DNA of 64,000 nt from JAMLIN01 sp964476625 (lineage in GTDB: Bacteria; Pseudomonadota; Gammaproteobacteria; Burkholderiales; Burkholderiaceae_E). The notes under the pieces were generated by a model. That model saw only the letters and a program-made list of their open reading frames with translations, was not told the origin of the DNA and searched no databases. The DNA lies in contig CAYZBJ010000012.1 in assembly GCA_964476625.1 (NCBI GenBank), positions 1-64,000 of the forward strand, given 5' to 3'. How positions within the stretch are numbered: position 1 is the first letter of the stretch; every line of letters starts with the position of its first letter. This document shows positions 17,123 to 25,622 of this stretch, piece after piece. The translations under genes and the position numbers were made by a program.

Positions 17123-19221
17123 GCCGACTCTCCGGCGCCGGCACGCTCGACGAGCGCATCGACGATCACCGCGCCTTCGCCGACGGCGCCGACGATGACC
17201 GGATTGATGTCGAGCGAGGCGATGCGGCCGTCGGCATCGCGGATCAGCCGGCCGACCGCGACGGCGATCTCCGCGAGCGCCACCATGTCCCAGGCGGGCT
17301 CGCCGCGCACGCCGGCGTAGAGCGGCGCGATGCGCAGGCGATCGAGCGCGGCGAGAACCGCGGCGACGTCGAAGGGCGGCACCAGCACGACGACGTCGCC
17401 CAGGGCTTCGACGTTGCGCCCGCCGTCGCCCACCAGCACCACCGGCCCGAAGATCGGGTCGACGCGGGCGCCGACCATGAACTCGTGCAGGCCACGGCGC
17501 ATGGCCGCGACGATCACGCCGTCGCGGCGCGCATCCATCGCAGCCAGTTTCGCCCACTGGTCGGCGAAGGTGGCTTCGGCAGTGGCGGCATCGGCGATGC
17601 CGAGCGCGACGAGGCCATGCTCGGACTTGTGCGGCACGTCGACCGAGCAGGCCTTGATCACCACTGGTGCGCCGATCGCCGTGAAGGCCGCGCCGGCCTC
17701 GGCCGGGCTGCGGCACAGGCGATGGTCGACGACCGGCAGGCCGCGTCCGGTGAGCAGCGCGAGGCTGGCCGCTTCGTCGAGGAAGCGCGCCTCGCCGGCG
17801 GGCAGCGCGACCGGCGCCGGCGCCGGCCAGGTGGCGCGCGGCGCGCGCATCATCCCGGCATGGTCGGCGACCTGGGCGAGGGCGCCGAGGGCATCGACGC
17901 CATGATCGAAGACCGCGACCCCGGCCGAGCGGAATACCCGTGCGATCTCGGGCTGCCAGGCCGCCACCGCGACCGGCTTGCCGGTCTTCGCGGCGAAGGC
18001 GGCGGTGTCACGCGCGAAGGCCTCGACGTCGTAGCCGGCGCCCGAGACCGGGATGTCGATGAAGAAGAGGTCGGCGGCCGGATCCTCGGCCAGCACCGGG
18101 AGGATGTCGCTGAACAGGCCGCTGTTCGAGAGCAGCGCCGCGGTGATGTCGATCGGGTTGGCCGAACTCGCGAAGCCCGGCAGTTTCGCGGCGACGGCGG
18201 CGCGGGTCTGCGGCGCGAGCTCGGCCAGCGGCAGTCCGAGCGACTCGGATTCGTCGGCGGCCATCACGCAGCTCGCCCCCGAGTTGCTGATGACGACGAG
18301 GCGTCGCCCCGACGGGCGCCAGCCGTGCAGGTAGGCATCGGCCGCGCGCGCGAGGATGTTCTGGTCGCGCACCCGGTAGATGCCGTGGTGGCGCAGGAAG
18401 GCGTCGACCACCCGGTCCTCGTTGGCGAGCGCGCCGGTATGCGAGGAGGCGGCGCGCTGGCCGCTCGCCGAGCGACCGGCCTTGAGCGCAACGATCGGCA
18501 GGTCGCGCTCGCGGGCAACGGCGGCGGCGCGGGCCAGCAGCTCGGGGTCGGCGATCGATTCGAGGTACATCAACAGCAGCCGCACGTCGGGATCGTGGAC
18601 CGCCGCCCAGGCGATATCCGACACGGTGACGTCGGCCTCGTTGCCGGTGGCATGGACATGGCGCACCCCGATGCCGCGCCCGCGCACCAGGCCGTAGATC
18701 ACCTGGCTCATGCCGCCGCTCTGGCTGGCGATTGCGACCGGGCCATCCTGGGGCGGGATCTCGGTGAACAGGGTGGAGAAGTTGGCGATCGCGCCGGTGC
18801 CGAAGTTGGCGATGCCCTGGGTGTTCGGCCCGACGATGCGCATGCCGTGCGCGCGCGCGTCGGCGACCATGCGATCCTGTACCGCCCGGCCTTCCGGACC
18901 GATCTCGCCGAAGCCCGAAGCGATCACCACCGCGACCTTGACGCCGGCGCGGGCGCATTCGGCGACCGCCGCGACCGCGGCATCACCGGCGACCGCCACG
19001 ATCGCGACGTCCGGCACCTGGGGCAACGCGGCGAACGAGGCGTGCGCGGGCACGCCCTGGATGGTGGCGCGCTTCGGGTTGATCGGCAGGATCGCGCCGC
19101 GATAGCCGTGGCGCAGCATGTAGTGGATAGGCCGGCCGCCGATCTTGTTCGGATCGTCGGAGGCGCCGATGACTGCGATCGACCCGGGGTCGAACGCGTA
19201 CTTGAGCAGATCGGTGGTCAT
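17119..19221 (-). CDS. Acyl-CoA synthetase, NDP-forming (acetate-CoA ligase ADP-forming type)
   Basis: A 700-aa single-chain enzyme. Residues 1-130 form the CoA-binding Rossmann domain (SIAVIGASDDPNKIGG), residues 150-460 the succinyl-CoA-synthetase-like domains with the phosphorylated His261 in SSHTGALAN, and the last 220 the ATP-grasp domain. It makes an acyl-CoA from acid, CoA and ATP with release of ADP and phosphate, or runs backwards. Placed between the DUF35 gene and AtuA, it probably activates a branched or short acid in the same pathway. Confidence 0.92.
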   Translation of the reverse strand: MTTDLLKYAFDPGSIAVIGASDDPNKIGGRPIHYMLRHGYRGAILPINPKRATIQGVPAHASFAALPQVPDVAIVAVAGDAAVAAVAECARAGVKVAVVIASGFGEIGPEGRAVQDRMVADARAHGMRIVGPNTQGIANFGTGAIANFSTLFTEIPPQDGPVAIASQSGGMSQVIYGLVRGRGIGVRHVHATGNEADVTVSDIAWAAVHDPDVRLLLMYLESIADPELLARAAAVARERDLPIVALKAGRSASGQRAASSHTGALANEDRVVDAFLRHHGIYRVRDQNILARAADAYLHGWRPSGRRLVVISNSGASCVMAADESESLGLPLAELAPQTRAAVAAKLPGFASSANPIDITAALLSNSGLFSDILPVLAEDPAADLFFIDIPVSGAGYDVEAFARDTAAFAAKTGKPVAVAAWQPEIARVFRSAGVAVFDHGVDALGALAQVADHAGMMRAPRATWPAPAPVALPAGEARFLDEAASLALLTGRGLPVVDHRLCRSPAEAGAAFTAIGAPVVIKACSVDVPHKSEHGLVALGIADAATAEATFADQWAKLAAMDARRDGVIVAAMRRGLHEFMVGARVDPIFGPVVLVGDGGRNVEALGDVVVLVPPFDVAAVLAALDRLRIAPLYAGVRGEPAWDMVALAEIAVAVGRLIRDADGRIASLDINPVIVGAVGEGAVIVDALVERAGAGESA

Positions 19222-19239
19222 GGACGTCTCCTTGTCCGG

Positions 19240-19623
19240 TCAGGATTCGCCGCCCGCCGGCTCGAAGCGCAGGAGCGTGCGGTCGTCGAAATCGAAGAAG
19301 CCGGCCTCGACCCGGTCGCCGATGGCGACTCCCGGCGTCGCGTGGCCCATCACCCGGCAGCCCTCGTCGAGCTCGACGATCACGATGGTGTAGGGCGCCA
19401 GCGCCCGGAAGGCCGCCGAGGGTGCGCGCATCACCACGGTGTTCGAGTAGACGGTGCCGCGGCCAGCGGCGCGCCGCCACTCGAGCGTGGTCGCGCTGCA
19501 GCGCGAGCAGGCGTGGCGGGCGAGGGTCTGGGCCTGGCCGCAGGCGGTGCAGGCCTGGTAGCGCAGCTCGCGCCGGGCGAGCCCCTCGACGAAGGGAGCT
19601 GCGGCTGCATGGAACGCGCTCAT
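19240..19623 (-). CDS. DUF35 OB-fold/zinc-ribbon protein, acyl-CoA-associated
   Basis: A 127-aa protein with a rubredoxin-like zinc ribbon, CTACGQ...CSRC (two CxxC pairs around residues 25-42), followed by an OB-fold (GTVYSNTVVMRAPS to FDDRTLLRFEP). Such proteins partner thiolase-like enzymes, for example ChsH2-DUF35 with Ltp2. The start at 19623 follows GCGAGGCCCC. It is 16 bases after the thiolase-like gene, so the two products likely form one complex. Confidence 0.88.
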   Translation of the reverse strand: MSAFHAAAAPFVEGLARRELRYQACTACGQAQTLARHACSRCSATTLEWRRAAGRGTVYSNTVVMRAPSAAFRALAPYTIVIVELDEGCRVMGHATPGVAIGDRVEAGFFDFDDRTLLRFEPAGGES

Positions 19624-19639
19624 GGGGCCTCGCGGGAAG

Positions 19640-20785
19640 TCATGGATCCTCGCGGGCAAGGAGCAGGCTGACGTGCGAGGACATCACCCCGCCGTCGGCA
19701 TGCACGAAGGCGCGCCGGCGGCCTGGTAGCTGGCGATCGCCCGCCCGCCCGGCGAGCTGCCGGAAGGCCTCGACCGCATGCGCCATCCCGCCGGCCACGC
19801 CGCAGTGGCCGAAGGAGAGCAGGCCGCCATGGGTGTTGAGCGGCAATCGCCCGTCGAGTGCATGGTCGCCACGGCGCAGCTGCTGCGCCGAACCGCCGCG
19901 CGGCGCGAAGCCGGTTTCCTCGAGCAGGATCGCAAGGGTGATCGTGAACGAATCGTAGATCTCGAGGAGGTCGACGGCGTCCGGCCCGAAGCCGGCTTCG
20001 GCGAACGCCCGATGCGCCGCGTCGCGGGCGCCGTAGTTGGTGGTGTCCTCGATCGCGCTCAGGTGCTGGTGGCGATGTCCCTGGCCGGCGCCGACGATCG
20101 CCACCGGCGCGTCGTCGGCCGGTGTCGCGCTGACCACCAGCGCCATTGCGCCATCGGAGATCGGGCAGCAGTCGAGCAGCTTGAGCGGGCTGGCGATCGG
20201 CTTGGAGGCGAGCACGTCGTCGATGGTGATGGGATCGCGCAGGTGGGCGTCGGGATGGCGCGCCGCATGGCGGCGCATGAGCACTGCGAACTCGGCGAGG
20301 TCGGCCTCGGTCAGCCCGGTCTCGTGCAGGTAGCGGGCAGCGAGCAGCGCGTAGTAGGCCGGTACCGATGCACCGTAGGGCACCTCGAAGTCGGCGTCGC
20401 CGACCTGCGCCAGCGTCTGGATCGAGCTGTCGCGCGCCTGGCCGGTGGCGCGGTTCTCGCCGGCGACCACGAGGATGTTCTCGCAGCGCCCGACCCGCAC
20501 CAGTTCGCGCGCGAGCATCAGCATGGCGCCGCCGGTGGCGCCGCCGAGCTGCATCGCGTGCGCGTAGGCGGGGCGGATCCCGGCGCGCTCGCAGAACAGG
20601 GTCGAGAGCATCAGGTGCGGGGTGGTCGTCGCGTAGCCGCAGAGCACGCCGTCGATCGCCGCGCGCGGGCGGCCTGCATCGTCGAGCGCGGCGGTGGCCG
20701 CCGCCGCCATCAGGTCGAGCGCATCCCGGCCTTCGAGCCTGCCGAAGGCGGTGTTGCCGACGCCCGCGATCCAGGCCGGGCGCAT
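19640..20785 (-). CDS. Thiolase-superfamily protein (SCP2/Ltp2-like), lacks nucleophilic Cys
   Basis: A 381-aa thiolase-fold protein. Where degradative thiolases carry the acylated Cys, this one has LGGATGGA (about residues 80-87). The C-terminal NTHGG and GHCGVAGG segments and the EIYDSFT motif are kept. A Cys-less thiolase beside a DUF35 protein is the arrangement of the steroid side-chain aldolase Ltp2/ChsH2, so retro-aldol cleavage of a beta-hydroxyacyl-CoA is a good hypothesis. Its ATG overlaps the IclR stop (TGATG). Confidence 0.85.
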   Translation of the reverse strand: MRPAWIAGVGNTAFGRLEGRDALDLMAAAATAALDDAGRPRAAIDGVLCGYATTTPHLMLSTLFCERAGIRPAYAHAMQLGGATGGAMLMLARELVRVGRCENILVVAGENRATGQARDSSIQTLAQVGDADFEVPYGASVPAYYALLAARYLHETGLTEADLAEFAVLMRRHAARHPDAHLRDPITIDDVLASKPIASPLKLLDCCPISDGAMALVVSATPADDAPVAIVGAGQGHRHQHLSAIEDTTNYGARDAAHRAFAEAGFGPDAVDLLEIYDSFTITLAILLEETGFAPRGGSAQQLRRGDHALDGRLPLNTHGGLLSFGHCGVAGGMAHAVEAFRQLAGRAGDRQLPGRRRAFVHADGGVMSSHVSLLLAREDP

Positions 20786-21678
20786 CAGCGATGGGCCTCG
20801 CGCAGCATGCCGCCGGCGCTGTTCGAGCAGACCTGGGCTTCGCGCAGCAGCGCCTCGGCCAGCTCCTGCTCGCGCGAGAAGATCCGCTCGGTGAGCGCCG
20901 CGATGCTGATCGCCGCCACCGGCCGCCGGTCGCTGCCGAGGATCGGCACGCCGATGCCGCCCATGCGATCGACGACGAGGTCGACCATCACCGCGTAGCC
21001 GCGCCGGCGCGATTCCTCGATGTGGCGCTCGAGTACCTGCCGGTCGATTCTCGGATAGCGCTGGAGCTTGTCGAGGATGACCGACATGGTGGCTTCGATC
21101 TCGGCGTCGGGCATCCAGGCGAGCAGGGCGAGGCTGCCGGCGCCGGCGCCCAGCGGGCGGCGGCTGCCGATCTCGAGATAGTTCGCCCGGATCGGGAAGG
21201 TGCCGAGCTCCAGGTCGACGCAGACCGATTCCGCGCCGCGCGGAATCGACAGGATGGTGCTGTCGAGGAAGGCGCTGGCGAGCCGGATCAGCGCCGGGCG
21301 CACGATCGGACGGGGATCGAAGCGGGCGGCGGCCGCCGCGCCGAGCACGAAGGTTTCGGTGCCGAGGGTGTAGCGCTTGGTCTGCGGATCGCGCAGGACG
21401 AATCCTTCACGTACCAGGACGTCGAGCAGCCGCAGGGTGGTCGCCTTGTCCTGGCCGGAGGCGGTGGCGATGTCGGTCAGGCGCGCATTGCGGGCATCGG
21501 ACATCACGCGCAGGATGCGGCAAGCCTTCTGCACCGAGGAACTCGGTGCGGAGGCTGGCGCAGCCTCGCGGCGGACGACGGCAGGCTTCACTTCGGGAGC
21601 GTCTCCGATTTCATTCGATGAACCTGTTGTGGAATCATCGTAGTCGGCACGCTGATTCGGCGTCAATCGTGTGGGCAT
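20785..21678 (-). CDS. IclR family transcriptional regulator
   Basis: A 297-aa regulator. An unusual polar N-terminal extension of about 45 residues precedes the winged helix-turn-helix (SSVQKACRILRVMSDARN to KRYTLGTE, about 47-108), then the GAF-like IclR effector domain. It is embedded in the operon between the AMP ligase (22 bases upstream) and the thiolase-like gene (1-base overlap), so it is produced together with the genes it probably controls. Confidence 0.92.
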   Translation of the reverse strand: MPTRLTPNQRADYDDSTTGSSNEIGDAPEVKPAVVRREAAPASAPSSSVQKACRILRVMSDARNARLTDIATASGQDKATTLRLLDVLVREGFVLRDPQTKRYTLGTETFVLGAAAAARFDPRPIVRPALIRLASAFLDSTILSIPRGAESVCVDLELGTFPIRANYLEIGSRRPLGAGAGSLALLAWMPDAEIEATMSVILDKLQRYPRIDRQVLERHIEESRRRGYAVMVDLVVDRMGGIGVPILGSDRRPVAAISIAALTERIFSREQELAEALLREAQVCSNSAGGMLREAHR

Positions 21679-21700
21679 GGGTTTTCATCTATCGAAAAAT

Positions 21701-23338
21701 CTAGCGAGGCGCGGGCGACTGTCCGAGCCGCTCCAGCGCCATCTCGCGCAGTTTCGCCCGCTGCACCTTGGCGCCATTGGCGCTGGCGGTGAGCGGCAGC
21801 GCATCGACGAGCCAGACCCGGGCCGGCACCTTGAAGCCGGCCATGCGCTGCCGCGCGGCGGCGATCACCCCGGCTTCGCTGAGCGCGGCCCCGGGCTCGG
21901 TGGCGACGAAGGCAACGCAACGTACCTGTCCCTCGATCTCGACGGCGATGACCGCGGCGTCGACCACCCCGTCGAGCGCGCCGAGGGCATCCTCGATCTC
22001 GACCGGGTTGACGAGGAAACCGCCGAGGCGGATGGCGTCGCCGCTGCGGGTCAGGTAGACGAAACTGCCGTCCTCGCGCAGCCGGCCGAGGTCGCCGGTG
22101 CGGAAGTAGCCGTCGGCGTCGACCGCGGCGGCGGTGGCGTCGGGGTCGTCGAGGTAGCCGACGAAATTGCCCGGAGCGCGGATCTCGAGCTCGCCGACCA
22201 CGCCCGCTGCGGCGAGCCGGCCGGTCTCGACGTCCCGGACCCGGACCCTGGCGCCGGGCGCGGCCGGGTAGCCGCCGCCTTCGGCGCGCTCGTCGGGGCT
22301 GCCGTCGGCGCGCTGGACGGAGAACAGCGCCTGCACTTCGCTCGAGCCGTAGAGGCCGAGCAGGGGGACGCCGGCGTCCCAGCTCGCGCGGGCGAACTCG
22401 GCGCTGCCGGGCTGGAAGGCGGCATAACCGAAGATCCGCGCCGCCGGGAACGGACGATCGCCGGGGGCGACCTCGCGCAGCCGCCGGAACATCTCGTCGC
22501 TGCCGTAGGCATGGGTGAGCGCCCGTTCGCGCAGCAGGCTCGCCATGCGCGGCGCGTCCATCGCGTCGATCAGCACCGTCGGCGCGCCGCCGGCCATGGC
22601 CGCCAGCACCGCGGTCAGGCCGAAGGTGCCGCACAGGGGCAGGGCGCCGAGCAGGCCCGCGCCGGGGGCGTCGAAGCCATGGGTGCGGGCGACGTGGCTG
22701 GCGTGCACGGCGAGGCTGCGCTGGGTGTGCATCACCAGTTTCGGGCCGCGGGTGGTCCCCGAGGTGGTGTAGAGCACCGTGATGGCGTCCGGGTCGCCGG
22801 GCCCCGTGTCGTCCTCGCTGGCGGCCGTGTTCCCGACTGCCCCGTCGGCTTCGTCCGCGCGCTCGAAGGCATCGAAGGCGACCGTCGGCCGGCCGAGCAG
22901 GCTGGCGGGCAGGTCGCTGCCGGCATCGATGACGGCGATGCGCCGCAGCGCGGGGATCCGGGCGCCGTCGACGCCGGCGAGCACCGCCGGGAAGTCGATG
23001 CCGCGGAAGTCCAGCTGCATCACCAGCAGGCGCGCGGCCGAACGCTCGAGGATGTAGGCGAGCTCCGAGGACCGGTAGCGGGTATTGATCGCGACGAGGG
23101 TGGCGCCGATGCGCGCGAGCGCGAACAGCAGGGCCAGCCACTCGGTCCGGTTGACGAGCCAGACACCGACCCGGTCGCCGGGCCCGATGCCCTGCTCGCG
23201 CAACCAGGCGACGCTGCGGCGCACCCGCGACTCGAACCCGGCGGCGTCGAGGCTGCCCTGGTGATCGACGAGGAGCGGCGTTGCGCCGTCGGGGCGGCGC
23301 AATGTGCAGGGAAGCGAGGACAGTGTCTGCGCGGTCAT
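21701..23338 (-). CDS. AMP-forming acyl-CoA synthetase
   Basis: A 545-aa ANL-superfamily ligase. The P-loop-like motif LYTTSGTTRGPK is at about 189-200, the YGSSE motif A5 near 322, the adenylate motif YFRTGDLG near 415, and a C-terminal lid with NGAKVQRAKLR, whose Lys is the acyl-adenylation lysine. It activates a carboxylic acid to its CoA thioester. The start at 23338 follows GGCGGAGGTGCCG. It leads the minus-strand operon and is divergent from the liv-type importer at 23550. Confidence 0.92.
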   Translation of the reverse strand: MTAQTLSSLPCTLRRPDGATPLLVDHQGSLDAAGFESRVRRSVAWLREQGIGPGDRVGVWLVNRTEWLALLFALARIGATLVAINTRYRSSELAYILERSAARLLVMQLDFRGIDFPAVLAGVDGARIPALRRIAVIDAGSDLPASLLGRPTVAFDAFERADEADGAVGNTAASEDDTGPGDPDAITVLYTTSGTTRGPKLVMHTQRSLAVHASHVARTHGFDAPGAGLLGALPLCGTFGLTAVLAAMAGGAPTVLIDAMDAPRMASLLRERALTHAYGSDEMFRRLREVAPGDRPFPAARIFGYAAFQPGSAEFARASWDAGVPLLGLYGSSEVQALFSVQRADGSPDERAEGGGYPAAPGARVRVRDVETGRLAAAGVVGELEIRAPGNFVGYLDDPDATAAAVDADGYFRTGDLGRLREDGSFVYLTRSGDAIRLGGFLVNPVEIEDALGALDGVVDAAVIAVEIEGQVRCVAFVATEPGAALSEAGVIAAARQRMAGFKVPARVWLVDALPLTASANGAKVQRAKLREMALERLGQSPAPR

Positions 23339-23435
23339 CGGCACCTCCGCCGGCCTGGCCGGACTGCCGGCAGGCATTTCAGCAATCGAAACCCGATCCC
23401 GACGATTGTCCTGATTGACCGCCGGGAATGTCCGT

Positions 23436-23451
23436 GAGTAGAATCGTACTC
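23436..23451. promoter_or_regulatory. Short palindrome in the ligase/liv divergent promoter region
   Basis: GAGTAGAATCGTACTC has 5-bp arms around six bases and lies in the 211-bp divergent spacer. A second repeat, CAATCG (23383-23388) with CGATTG (23403-23408), lies nearby. Either could be the IclR site; neither is strong. Confidence 0.3.
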
Positions 23452-23549
23452 CAGCTCCCGGGTTTCATAGAGCAAAATTCAATTCTGGCGCCGGAACGGC
23501 TGCCGGAATGGCGTGACCCGAACCAGGAAGTCCACACGAGGAGACAGGC

Positions 23550-24707
23550 ATGAAACTATCCAAGCGCAAGTTCTCGCTGAGTGTCGCCGCCGTGTTCGCG
23601 GCCGGCGCGATCGGCAGCGCCCAGGCGCAGGCGCCGCAGGATCCCGAGACCTACAAGATCGGCGCGATCCTCGCCATGAGCGGCCCGGCCAGCTTCTACG
23701 GCACCGTGATGAGCGCCGGCATCAAGCAGGCCGTCGAGGAAATCAACGCCAAGGGCGGGGTCAACGGCATCAAGCTCGAGGCGGTCATCGAGGACCACAA
23801 GTCGGGCAACGCGCAGGAAGCCGTCTCGGCGATGAATCGCCTGATGACGATCCACAAGGCGCGCCTCGTCATGACCTCGTTCTCGGCGCCCACCCAGGCG
23901 ATCGCGCCGATCGCCGACCAGCACCATATCCTGCTGCTCAACGGCGGGGGCGTGTCCAACAGCCTGGTGGGGGTTTCCAAGTACATCTTCCACAACCGCT
24001 CGCTCGCCGCCGACCTCGGCGTGGCTGCCGCCGCGCACCTGAACTCCATCGGCGCCAAGAAGCTGGCGGACCTGCATTGGAAGAACGACGCCGGCGACAG
24101 CATCGTGAATGCGGTCAAGCCGTACTGGGAGCAGCGCGGCGGCACCGTCGTCGCCAGCGAAGCGGTGCCCCAGGGCGTGACCAACATGGACACCCAGATC
24201 GCCAAGCTGCGGGCGAGCAACCCGGACGCGATCGGCCTGTGGCTGTTCACCCCCGAGCCCGGCCTCGCGATCAAGCGGATCCGCGAGTTCGGCATGAAGC
24301 AGCCGGTCATCGGCGTCGAGTTCACCCAGAACGATGCGCAGATCGCCGGGGCCCATGCCGAGGGCTACCTGTACATCAACGACTACTTCGCGCCGACCGA
24401 CGACTGGTCCAAGCAGTTCGCCGCCGACTACGAGAAGCGCAACGGCAAGGCGCCGGACTTCTACGCAGCGAACTACTACGAAGGCGTCTACATGATCGCC
24501 GAACTGCTCAAGCGCGGCCGCACCAAGGGGGGCGACTACATGGACGCCGAGGTCCTCAAGAAGGCCCTGTACGAGAACCCGAAGTTCGACAGCGTCTACG
24601 GTGGCCAGATGACGATCCAGGAGAACGGCGTCGCCAAGAAGCGCGTCGGCCTGTTCAAGGTCGTGAACGGCAAGAGCGAGTTCCAGCAGATGGTCGAAGC
24701 CGACTGA
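23550..24707 (+). CDS. Branched-chain-amino-acid-type ABC transporter substrate-binding protein
   Basis: A 385-aa receptor of the LivJ/Leu-Ile-Val class. Residues 1-27 form a Sec signal peptide (ending GSAQAQA). The mature part begins ETYKIGAILAMSGPASFYG, the family signature. ACGAGGAGACAGGC precedes the ATG. It starts a four-gene importer operon (23550-27997). The ligand need not be an amino acid; with the divergent acyl-CoA operon a carboxylic acid is more likely. Confidence 0.92.
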   Translation: MKLSKRKFSLSVAAVFAAGAIGSAQAQAPQDPETYKIGAILAMSGPASFYGTVMSAGIKQAVEEINAKGGVNGIKLEAVIEDHKSGNAQEAVSAMNRLMTIHKARLVMTSFSAPTQAIAPIADQHHILLLNGGGVSNSLVGVSKYIFHNRSLAADLGVAAAAHLNSIGAKKLADLHWKNDAGDSIVNAVKPYWEQRGGTVVASEAVPQGVTNMDTQIAKLRASNPDAIGLWLFTPEPGLAIKRIREFGMKQPVIGVEFTQNDAQIAGAHAEGYLYINDYFAPTDDWSKQFAADYEKRNGKAPDFYAANYYEGVYMIAELLKRGRTKGGDYMDAEVLKKALYENPKFDSVYGGQMTIQENGVAKKRVGLFKVVNGKSEFQQMVEAD

Positions 24708-24756
24708 CGACAACACGGGCCGCGGCCCCGGCCGCGACGCGAAGGGAGTTCTCGGA

Positions 24757-25620
24757 GTGGACCTGTTCGTCCAGCTGGTTGCCAACGGCCTGGTCAACGG
24801 CAGCCATTACGCGCTGCTCGCGCTCGGCTTCGGCCTGATCTTCGGCACCACCCGGGTGGTGCACTTCGCCTACGGCCCGGTCTACGCGCTGTCGGCCTAT
24901 GGCGCCTGGGTCCTGGCGGCGCACTTCGGTGCGCCGCTCTGGGTGGCCATGCTCGGGAGCATCGTCACCGGCGTCGTCGCGGGCGTGCTGTCCTATCTCG
25001 TCGTCTACCAGCCCTTCGAGCGGCGGGGCAGCTCGCCCTTGGTGGTGCTGATCGCCTCGCTCGGCCTGTTCATCGTGCTCGAGAACGCGATCGGCGTGGC
25101 CTTCGGTACCGACACCAAGGTCGTGCCGAATCCGCCCGCCGGTATCCTGATCATGGGGCCGCTGGTCCTCACCGGCGCGCAGATGATGCAGGTCGCCGCC
25201 TTCGTCATCGTCTCGATCGCGCTGGGCCTCTACCTCACCCGTGCCCGCATGGGCAAGGCGGTGCTCGCGATGACCGACAACGCCGAGATGGCGCGGGTCA
25301 TCGGGATCGACACCGCGCGGGTCTCGATCATCGCCTTCGCCATCGGCTCGGCGATCGCCGCGATTCCTGCCTGCATGATCCTGTTCAAGGACGGCGCGAC
25401 CGCGCACATGGGCTTCATGGCGGTCTTCATGGCCTTCGTCGCGGTCGTGGTGGGCGGCGTCGGCTCCCTGCGCGGGGCCGTGATCGGCGGCCTGGTGCTG
25501 GGCGTCGTCGAGAGCACCGGCATGGTCCGCATCCCGACCGAATGGCAGAGCTCGGTCGCATTCGTCGTGCTGTTCGTGGTTCTGTTGTTCCGGCCCCGCG
25601 GCCTGTTCGGGGGGCGCTGA
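24757..25620 (+). CDS. livH: LivH-type ABC permease
   Basis: A 287-aa membrane permease with eight or so helices, starting at a GTG (24757) behind AAGGGAGTTCTCGGA. It shows the LivH pattern (VNGSHYALLALGFGLIFGTTRVVHFAYG near the start and AVVVGGVGSLRGAVIGGLVLG near the end). Two bases separate it from the LivM-LivG fusion. Confidence 0.93.
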   Translation: MDLFVQLVANGLVNGSHYALLALGFGLIFGTTRVVHFAYGPVYALSAYGAWVLAAHFGAPLWVAMLGSIVTGVVAGVLSYLVVYQPFERRGSSPLVVLIASLGLFIVLENAIGVAFGTDTKVVPNPPAGILIMGPLVLTGAQMMQVAAFVIVSIALGLYLTRARMGKAVLAMTDNAEMARVIGIDTARVSIIAFAIGSAIAAIPACMILFKDGATAHMGFMAVFMAFVAVVVGGVGSLRGAVIGGLVLGVVESTGMVRIPTEWQSSVAFVVLFVVLLFRPRGLFGGR

Positions 25621-25622
25621 GC

